From assembly GCA_023254015.1 (NCBI GenBank), contig JALQYS010000236.1:1-7064 (forward strand): DNA of 7,064 nucleotides, in the 5' to 3' direction. The stretch comes from Paracoccaceae bacterium. Lineage in GTDB: Bacteria > Pseudomonadota > Alphaproteobacteria > Rhodobacterales > Rhodobacteraceae. The notes under the pieces are model-generated. The model did not search any database. It saw only the letters and a list, made by a program, of their open reading frames with translations, and had not been told where the DNA came from. The position numbers and the translations under genes are program-made. Below are positions 1 through 4,397 of the stretch, piece after piece. Each line of letters starts with the position of its first letter. The first letter of the stretch is position 1.

Positions 1-659
1 GCGGCGTGGCCAAGGCCGATCTGGGTGCCGAAAACGTCGCCGCTGTGCAGAAGGGCTGCCCGAACCTTGGCCGTCACATCGCCAACGTGAAGTCTTTTGG
101 CGTGCCGGTCGTCGTGGCGATCAACCACTTCTACAGCGACACCGATGCCGAAGTCGCCGCCGTCAAGGCCTATGTGGCTGAACAGGGCGCCGAGGCGGTG
201 TTGTGCAAGCACTGGGCCATGGGCTCGGCCGGGATCGAAGATCTGGCCAACACCGTGGTGAAACTGGCGGAATCGGGTGCCTCGAACTTTGCGCCGATCT
301 ACCCCGACGACATGCCGCTGTTCCAGAAGATCGAAACCATCGCCAAGCGTATCTATCACGCTGACGAGGTGATCGCCGACAAGTCGATCCGCGAACAGCT
401 GAAGGCTTGGGAAGCGGCTGGCTATGGCAATCTGCCGGTCTGCATGGCGAAAACCCAATACAGCTTCTCGACCGACCCGAACCTGCGCGGTGCGCCCACG
501 GGTCACTCGGTTCCCGTCCGCGAAGTGCGGCTCTCGGCGGGCGCTGGGTTCATCGTGGTGATCTGCGGTGAGATCATGACCATGCCGGGCCTACCCAAGG
601 TTCCGTCGGCCGAAGTGATCCGCCTGAACGATCAGGGCCATGTCGAGGGGCTGTTCTGA
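1..659 (+). CDS. fhs: Formate--tetrahydrofolate ligase, C-terminal part (5' end outside window)
   Basis: This is the C-terminal ~218 residues of formate-tetrahydrofolate ligase, a cytoplasmic enzyme that makes 10-formyl-THF from formate, THF and ATP. The frame is open from base 3 and ends at TGA 657-659. The family is usually about 555-560 residues, so roughly 60% lies upstream. Seen in the sequence: the conserved stretch KGCPNLGRHIANVK near the left edge, VVVAINHFYSDTDAE, the motif MAKTQYSFSTDP, and the hallmark tail REVRLSAGAGF, GEIMTMPGLPKVP and a closing GLF. The tail is intact and no frameshift is visible. It is the first visible gene of a co-directional group with a chorismate mutase and two folD genes; Fhs and FolD catalyse consecutive steps of C1-folate interconversion. 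A GTG at 6 lies inside the family-conserved region and is not the real start. The identification is very secure. Confidence 0.97.
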   Translation, partial: GVAKADLGAENVAAVQKGCPNLGRHIANVKSFGVPVVVAINHFYSDTDAEVAAVKAYVAEQGAEAVLCKHWAMGSAGIEDLANTVVKLAESGASNFAPIYPDDMPLFQKIETIAKRIYHADEVIADKSIREQLKAWEAAGYGNLPVCMAKTQYSFSTDPNLRGAPTGHSVPVREVRLSAGAGFIVVICGEIMTMPGLPKVPSAEVIRLNDQGHVEGLF

Positions 660-672
660 TCGCTTGCACTTC

Positions 673-699
673 CGGGCGTGAGGGCCTACCTCACGCCCG
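673..699 (+). promoter_or_regulatory. Perfect 11-bp hairpin between fhs and the chorismate mutase gene
   Basis: Arms CGGGCGTGAGG (673-683) and CCTCACGCCCG (689-699) are perfectly complementary around a 5-nt loop. The hairpin begins 13 nt after the fhs stop and ends 4 nt before the AAGGAG ribosome binding site (704-709) of the next gene. No T-run follows, so it is a poor intrinsic terminator. A 3'-end-protecting or processing hairpin that sets fhs mRNA apart from the downstream genes, or a weak attenuator, is a reasonable inference. The structure is seen; its role is not known. Confidence 0.6.
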
Positions 700-716
700 A
701 ACGAAGGAGCAAGCCG

Positions 717-1019
717 ATGAAGGCGCCGGACGACTGCCACGACATGACCGACCTTCGCGCGGCGATTGACGCGCTGGATGCCGGGATCGTGGCGCAACTC
801 AGGGCTCGCGCGGCCTATATCGACCGCGCGGCCATTTTGAAGCTGGGGAACGGCCTGCCTGCCCGGATTGACGCGCGGGTGGAAGAGGTGGTGGCGAAGG
901 TGCGCACCGAAGCCGCGGCCCAAGGCTTGGACCCCGATCTTGTAGAAGACCTCTGGCGCAGGTTGATCGACTGGTCGATTGCCCGCGAAGAGCGCAAACT
1001 GGGGGCCGGGCGTCCCTGA
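717..1019 (+). CDS. Chorismate mutase, AroQ type, PchB-like (100 aa)
   Basis: This small all-helical AroQ-fold protein probably rearranges chorismate to prephenate in the cytoplasm; the related PchB of Pseudomonas makes salicylate from isochorismate and also has weak mutase activity. ATG 717 is chosen because AAGGAG (704-709) sits 7 nt upstream and the resulting N-terminus, MKAPDDC, resembles the start of PchB as I remember it. Active-site candidates visible are Arg14 (DLRAAIDALD), Arg31, Lys42 and Arg54, matching the chorismate-binding Arg/Arg/Lys/Arg set of the family. The position equivalent to E. coli Gln88 appears to be Glu91 (IDWSIAREE). Length is normal for a single-domain mutase; no prephenate dehydratase or dehydrogenase domain is attached. 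It lies 57 nt after fhs and 9 nt before the first folD, so it is probably cotranscribed with C1-folate genes, although no direct metabolic link is established. Mutase versus isochorismate-pyruvate lyase activity cannot be decided from sequence. Confidence 0.88.
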   Translation: MKAPDDCHDMTDLRAAIDALDAGIVAQLRARAAYIDRAAILKLGNGLPARIDARVEEVVAKVRTEAAAQGLDPDLVEDLWRRLIDWSIAREERKLGAGRP

Positions 1020-1028
1020 CGGGGTGAC

Positions 1029-1907
1029 ATGACCGCGACGATCATTGACGGCAAGTCGATTGCCACGCGGATGCGCGAGGAAACCCGTGCCGAGGCACAG
1101 GCCCTGACCGAGGCCGGTTGGGCGCCGCGTCTGGTGTCCATTTCGGTCGGCGATGTGGCCGCGGCCGAGCTTTATGTTCGCAACCAGCAGAAATCGGCAG
1201 AGGCCTCGGGCGTCGCCTTCGAGGCGCGGAATTATCCCGAATCCATCAGCCTTGAGCAGTTGCAGGGCGTGATCGCCGGCCTGAATGCCGATCCGCGGGT
1301 CAACGGCATCATCATCCAGCGCCCTTTGCCGGCCCATATTCCGGTCAAGGTGCTGCAAAAGGCGGTGCACCCGCTGAAGGATGTCGAGGGCATGCACCCC
1401 TCCTCCATCGGCAATATCGTTTACAACGACCTGACGCTGGGCCCCTGCACGGCGGTGGCGGCGGTGGAAATCCTGAAAACCCTGCCGCTCAGGATGGAGG
1501 GGCTGGATGTCTGCGTCATCGGGCACTCAGAGATCGTGGGCAAGCCCATTGCCTTTCTGATGATGGGGCTGGGCGCGACGGTGACGGTCTGCCACCACAT
1601 GACCCGTCAGGTCGCCGTGCATTCCCGCGCGGCGGATGCGGTGTTTGTGGCCGTGGGCAAGCCGGGGCTGGTCAATGGCGCCATGCTGAAACCCGGTGCG
1701 GCGCTGATCGACATCGGCATCAACCGGGTGGACGGCAGAACCGTGGGTGACGCCGATTTCGACAGCTGCGCGCAGGTGGCGGGCTGGATCACGCCGGTGC
1801 CGGGCGGGGTGGGGCCGGTGACGGTTTCGATCCTGATGAAAAACGCCGTACTGGCGACGCGGATGCAAATGGAACATTATCGCGCGGCCTTTGCGGCAGC
1901 GGTGTAA
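1029..1907 (+). CDS. folD: Divergent FolD paralogue (methylene-THF dehydrogenase/cyclohydrolase family)
   Basis: This 292-aa protein is full length for FolD and keeps the fold signatures: start TATIIDGK, folate-site IIQRPLP (Gln97), Rossmann stretch VIGHSEIVGKP (164-173), PGAALIDIGINR and TPVPGGVGPVT (255-265). Its chemistry is questionable. The catalytic YxxxK motif reads Tyr49-V-R-N-Gln53, lacking the Lys needed for cyclohydrolase activity; a Lys at 55 is two residues off. KDVDG is KDVEG (Glu120). The usual Arg before Ser in the NADP loop is His166, the second loop reads HHMT instead of HSRT, and PCTP is PCTA. Mutational work on human MTHFD1 shows that this Lys is central to catalysis. It starts at ATG 1029, 9 nt after the chorismate mutase stop, with a GGGGTG purine tract very close to the ATG, and is followed after 12 nt by a canonical folD. 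It may be a dehydrogenase-only enzyme, have another substrate, or be a regulatory partner; this is inference. Family membership is certain. Confidence 0.9.
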   Translation: MTATIIDGKSIATRMREETRAEAQALTEAGWAPRLVSISVGDVAAAELYVRNQQKSAEASGVAFEARNYPESISLEQLQGVIAGLNADPRVNGIIIQRPLPAHIPVKVLQKAVHPLKDVEGMHPSSIGNIVYNDLTLGPCTAVAAVEILKTLPLRMEGLDVCVIGHSEIVGKPIAFLMMGLGATVTVCHHMTRQVAVHSRAADAVFVAVGKPGLVNGAMLKPGAALIDIGINRVDGRTVGDADFDSCAQVAGWITPVPGGVGPVTVSILMKNAVLATRMQMEHYRAAFAAAV

Positions 1908-1919
1908 GGGAGAGACGAC

Positions 1920-2810
1920 ATGACGGCCAAGGTGATCGACGGCAAGGCTTTCGCCGCCAATGTGCGGGCGCAGGTGGCGGCCCATGTGGCGCGGCTGAAA
2001 GAGGAAAACGGCATCCAGCCCGGTCTGGCCGTGGTACTGGTGGGCGAGGATCCGGCCTCGAAGGTGTACGTCAAGAACAAGCACGCTTCGACCATCGAGG
2101 TCGGAATGGCCTCTTTCGAACATCGTCTGCCGGCCGAAACCGGCGAGGCCGAGCTTCTGGCGCTGATCGACAGCCTGAACGCCGATCCCAAAGTGCACGG
2201 CATTCTTGTGCAGTTGCCGCTGCCGGGCCATCTGAATTCGGAGCTGGTCATCAACCGCATCGATCCGGCCAAGGATGTGGATGGTTTCCACATTTCGAAC
2301 GTGGGCCTGCTGGGCACCGGACAAAAGTCGATGGTGCCCTGCACGCCGCTTGGCTGCCTGATGATGTTGCGCGACCATCATGGCAAGCTGGCGGGGCTGA
2401 ATGCGGTCGTGGTGGGCCGGTCGAACATCGTGGGCAAGCCGATGGCGCAGCTCTTGCTGGGCGACAGCTGCACCGTGACCATCGCGCATTCGCGCACCAA
2501 GGATCTGGCTGCGGTCTGCCGCGGGGCCGATATCCTGGTGGCTGCCGTGGGGCGCCCCGAAATGCTGACCGGCGACTATGTCAAGCCGGGTGCGACCGTG
2601 ATCGATGTTGGCATCAACCGGATCGAGCGCGACGGCAAGGCCAAGCTGGTGGGCGACGTGCATTACGAATCGGCCTCGCAGGTCGCGGGCGCCATCACTC
2701 CCGTTCCCGGTGGCGTCGGCCCGATGACCATCGCCTGCCTTCTGGCCAATACCCTGACCGCCTGCTGCCGCGCCCATGGTCTGGCCGAGCCCGAGGGCCT
2801 GACCGCCTGA
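1920..2810 (+). CDS. folD: Bifunctional methylene-THF dehydrogenase / methenyl-THF cyclohydrolase
   Basis: This is a canonical 296-aa FolD that oxidises 5,10-methylene-THF with NADP+ and hydrolyses methenyl-THF to 10-formyl-THF in the cytosol, connecting with Fhs upstream. All expected residues are present: Tyr50 and Lys54 of YxxxK (YVKNK), Gln98 in VQLPLP, Asp121 in KDVDGF, PCTP (140-143), the NADP-loop GRSNIVGKP (Arg167, Ser168), His190-Ser191 in AHSRTKD, and PVPGGVGPMT (261-270). ATG 1920 has the purine-rich site AGGGAG (1907-1912), which overlaps the TAA of the preceding gene, so translational coupling is likely. It is co-directional with fhs, the chorismate mutase gene and the divergent folD copy, and is probably the last gene of that operon, since a candidate terminator follows. 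By eye it matches the preceding paralogue at well under half of positions (not computed), so the duplication is old. Confidence 0.97.
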   Translation: MTAKVIDGKAFAANVRAQVAAHVARLKEENGIQPGLAVVLVGEDPASKVYVKNKHASTIEVGMASFEHRLPAETGEAELLALIDSLNADPKVHGILVQLPLPGHLNSELVINRIDPAKDVDGFHISNVGLLGTGQKSMVPCTPLGCLMMLRDHHGKLAGLNAVVVGRSNIVGKPMAQLLLGDSCTVTIAHSRTKDLAAVCRGADILVAAVGRPEMLTGDYVKPGATVIDVGINRIERDGKAKLVGDVHYESASQVAGAITPVPGGVGPMTIACLLANTLTACCRAHGLAEPEGLTA

Positions 2811-2833
2811 CCGGGACACACCCCGACTGAAAC

Positions 2834-2877
2834 CGCCACCCCGCAATCGGTGAACCGATTGAACAGGCGCATTTTTT
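2834..2877 (+). terminator. Candidate intrinsic terminator after folD
   Basis: An upper stem CAATCGG/CCGATTG (2844-2850 with 2855-2861, loop TGAA) sits on a lower stem CGCC/GGCG (2834-2837 with 2866-2869) with a 6x4 internal loop, and six T residues follow at 2872-2877. It lies 23 nt past the folD stop and would end the fhs-folD operon. The internal loop makes it weaker than a textbook terminator, and the same DNA can be read as an operator dyad. Confidence 0.45.
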
Positions 2878-2887
2878 CTTCTAAATG
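2859..2887 (+). promoter_or_regulatory. Candidate sigma70-type promoter for the LytTR gene, with overlapping dyad
   Basis: TTGAAC (2859-2864) and TAAATG (2882-2887) are separated by 17 bp in the only AT-rich patch of the neighbourhood. The hexamers match consensus at only 4/6 and 3/6 positions. Transcription would start near 2894, giving a ~29-nt leader before the TTG start. The 18-bp dyad CAATCGGTGAACCGATTG (2844-2861: 8-bp arms, 2-bp centre) overlaps the -35 element, a typical place for a repressor or autoregulator. The promoter would not serve this gene if translation instead began at GTG 2887. Confidence 0.3.
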
Positions 2888-2922
2888 TGAATGTGTGTTG
2901 TTTTGATTGCGGGGTGACGGTT

Positions 2923-3720
2923 TTGAGACCATTCCTCAGGGAGGTTCGGGCGGAAGTCCGGTCACCGTTACCTTGGGTCGTCTGGGTGTTGGTGGCGATG
3001 GTCACCTCGATCACCGGTCCTTTCGGAAGTTTTGCCGTCCTGACGCTGACCGAGCGGGTGCTGTTCTGGACACCGGTCATTGCCGTGACCCTGGTCATCG
3101 CGACGATTGCTCATGCCTTTGTGAAGGCTTGGCTGGGTACCCAGAACCACATGAGGTGCGCCGTCATGTCGGCGGGCCTCAATGCCGTGGTGATTTCGCC
3201 TCCCCTGTATCTGCTGCTTTTGGCGATGCTGCCCCAGGCGATGGTCGCGATGCTGAGTGGCCCGGAAATCGTGCTTCTGGTTGGTTCGACCTCGCTGGGC
3301 GTCTGTGCGCTGCGGTTGTCAGGCACAAAGCCTGTGCCAATGGCGCCCGAACCGCAGCCCGAGGCCGAGCCGCTGCCGGAAGAACCCCGCCTGATGCGCC
3401 GGATCGAGCCCGATCTGCGCGGCGATCTGTGGGCCATGACGGTGCGTGACCACTATGTCGACGTGCAGACGTCGCTGGGCAAGGCCAGTCTGCTGATGCG
3501 CCTGTCCGATGCCATCGCCGAGGTTGAAGGGGTGCCCGGGGCGCAGGTGCACCGGTCGCATTGGGTAGCCTGGGCCGGCGTCAGCTCGGTCGGTCGGCAG
3601 GGCGGGAAGATGACCATCTACTTGCACAACGGACAAATGATCCCGGTCAGTCGCAACCACCGCGACAAGGTTGAGGCCCGGTTTCCCCCTGATCCGGCGA
3701 TCAGGACCGACGCGACCTGA
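2923..3720 (+). CDS. Membrane-anchored LytTR-family DNA-binding protein
   Basis: This is a 265-aa protein with four predicted transmembrane helices (about residues 18-38, 46-70, 80-104 and 114-131), a Pro/Glu-rich linker (about 135-157) and a C-terminal LytTR domain (about 165-255). LytTR features seen are DLWAMTVRDHYVDVQT, LLMRLSDAIAEV, VHRSHWVA and a closing VSRNHRDKVEAR. LytTR domains bind DNA through beta-strand loops; this form, with the domain fixed to the membrane instead of to a receiver, occurs in alphaproteobacteria, and its signals and targets are mostly unknown. TTG 2923 is preferred because GGGGTG (2911-2916) is spaced 6 nt upstream and the protein then starts LRPFLREVRAEV. GTG 2887, which would give 277 aa with a Cys-rich start, has no ribosome binding site, and GTG 2893 and 2914 are other options. 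Its 3' end overlaps the convergent pdeM by 20 bp. No sensor kinase is adjacent. It could regulate itself or nearby genes. Confidence 0.85.
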   Translation: MRPFLREVRAEVRSPLPWVVWVLVAMVTSITGPFGSFAVLTLTERVLFWTPVIAVTLVIATIAHAFVKAWLGTQNHMRCAVMSAGLNAVVISPPLYLLLLAMLPQAMVAMLSGPEIVLLVGSTSLGVCALRLSGTKPVPMAPEPQPEAEPLPEEPRLMRRIEPDLRGDLWAMTVRDHYVDVQTSLGKASLLMRLSDAIAEVEGVPGAQVHRSHWVAWAGVSSVGRQGGKMTIYLHNGQMIPVSRNHRDKVEARFPPDPAIRTDAT

Positions 3721-4366
3721 CGCGCGGCAGCGGGATGGCCAGGCAGCGGTCGGGCAAGGTCAGGATTGCCCGGGCGCGCGGGCCGAACAGGGCCTGCAGG
3801 GCAGGGTCTTCGGCCCAAAGCCCGCCGGTGTAGGCGCCATAGGCCGGCAGGATCAGCCGGTTGTCATCCTGCAGAAAGGCCCGCCACGCCTTGCCCGCCA
3901 GCCGGGCCTTGGGGTGGTAGTGCCCCGAGATCTCCGGTCCCTTGCCGCCGCCAACATGGCGAAAGACCAGCCCGCCGCGGTGCAGCTCCGCCAGATGGCT
4001 GCCGCCCAGATCGGTGGGGCCGGCATCATGGTTGCCCTCGATCCAGATCCACTCCCGCCCCGCCATCAGGCGGATCAGCCACAGCCGGTCGCCCTCGTCC
4101 AGACCTTCGGCCGCCGCCAGATCGTCAAAGCTGTCGCCCAGACAGACCACGGTCCGCGCTGCCGTCGCCTCGAGGTCTGCTTCAAGCCCCAAAAGGGTGG
4201 CGCGGGTTTCATAGGGGGGCAGCAGGGTGCCGCCACGCCGCGCAAGCCGTTCGGATTTCCCGAAATGCAGGTCCGACACACAGAGCAGCCGCTCGGCCGG
4301 CCAGTGCAGCGCACCCGAGGGCAGGGCGGTCAGGTCCGTGGGTCCGAAGGCGAAGGTCAGGCTCAT
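3701..4366 (-). CDS. pdeM: Ligase-associated DNA repair metallophosphoesterase (PdeM / MPE)
   Basis: This 221-aa calcineurin-like metallophosphoesterase belongs to the group that accompanies bacterial Lhr-Core helicase, exonuclease and ATP-dependent DNA ligase. The Pseudomonas putida relative is a Mn-dependent DNA endonuclease. The metal-binding motifs run in order: SDLHFGK (Asp32, His34), GDSFDD (Asp78), GNHD (Asn112, His113), His137, and GHYHPK (His149, His151). The PAYGAYTGG stretch (174-182) is characteristic of this subfamily. ATG 4366 is chosen because the protein then begins MSLTFAFGPTDL like its relatives; an in-frame ATG at 4468 would add 34 residues lying over the 3' end of the helicase gene. 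The ribosome binding site is weak (TGAG near 4376). The gene starts 31 nt after the helicase stop, so the two are surely one operon. Its 3' end overlaps the LytTR gene on the opposite strand. It is likely a cytoplasmic repair nuclease; its in vivo substrate is unknown. Confidence 0.93.
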   Translation of the reverse strand: MSLTFAFGPTDLTALPSGALHWPAERLLCVSDLHFGKSERLARRGGTLLPPYETRATLLGLEADLEATAARTVVCLGDSFDDLAAAEGLDEGDRLWLIRLMAGREWIWIEGNHDAGPTDLGGSHLAELHRGGLVFRHVGGGKGPEISGHYHPKARLAGKAWRAFLQDDNRLILPAYGAYTGGLWAEDPALQALFGPRARAILTLPDRCLAIPLPRVRSRRS

Positions 4367-4397
4367 GCGTCTCAGATGCCAGAGAGCCGGGCCGGGA

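Larger units (their letters stand above)
2831..2922. repeat. 18-nt inverted repeat (17/18) bracketing the folD-LytTR intergenic region
   Basis: The left arm at 2831-2848 (AACCGCCACCCCGCAATC) and the right arm at 2905-2922 (GATTGCGGGGTGACGGTT) are reverse complements at 17 of 18 positions, separated by 56 nt. The right arm contains GGGGTG (2911-2916), the probable ribosome binding site of the LytTR gene, and ends directly before its likely TTG start at 2923. The left arm shares bases with the candidate terminator stem (2834-2837 and 2844-2848), so the two RNA structures cannot form together. In a read-through transcript from folD the long stem would hide the LytTR ribosome binding site; a transcript starting near 2894 would lack the left arm. 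The pairing is seen; the regulatory reading is inferred. Confidence 0.6.

Noticed and set aside
591..1526. A 311-codon minus-strand open frame opposite the end of fhs, the chorismate mutase and the first folD
   Set aside because: It is fully covered by well-supported genes on the other strand and shows no family motifs.
1029..1907. Frameshift or pseudogene status of the first folD copy
   Set aside because: The frame is uninterrupted, full length and keeps the fold signatures, so the active-site changes are substitutions in an intact gene.
1029..2810. A recent tandem duplication of folD
   Set aside because: The two copies differ at most residues and in nucleotide sequence outside short motifs, so the paralogy is old.
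1527..3098. A 523-codon minus-strand open frame antisense to both folD genes and the leader region
   Set aside because: The composition (His/Arg/Gln rich) is typical of the antisense of GC-rich genes, there is no domain, and both folD genes are certain.
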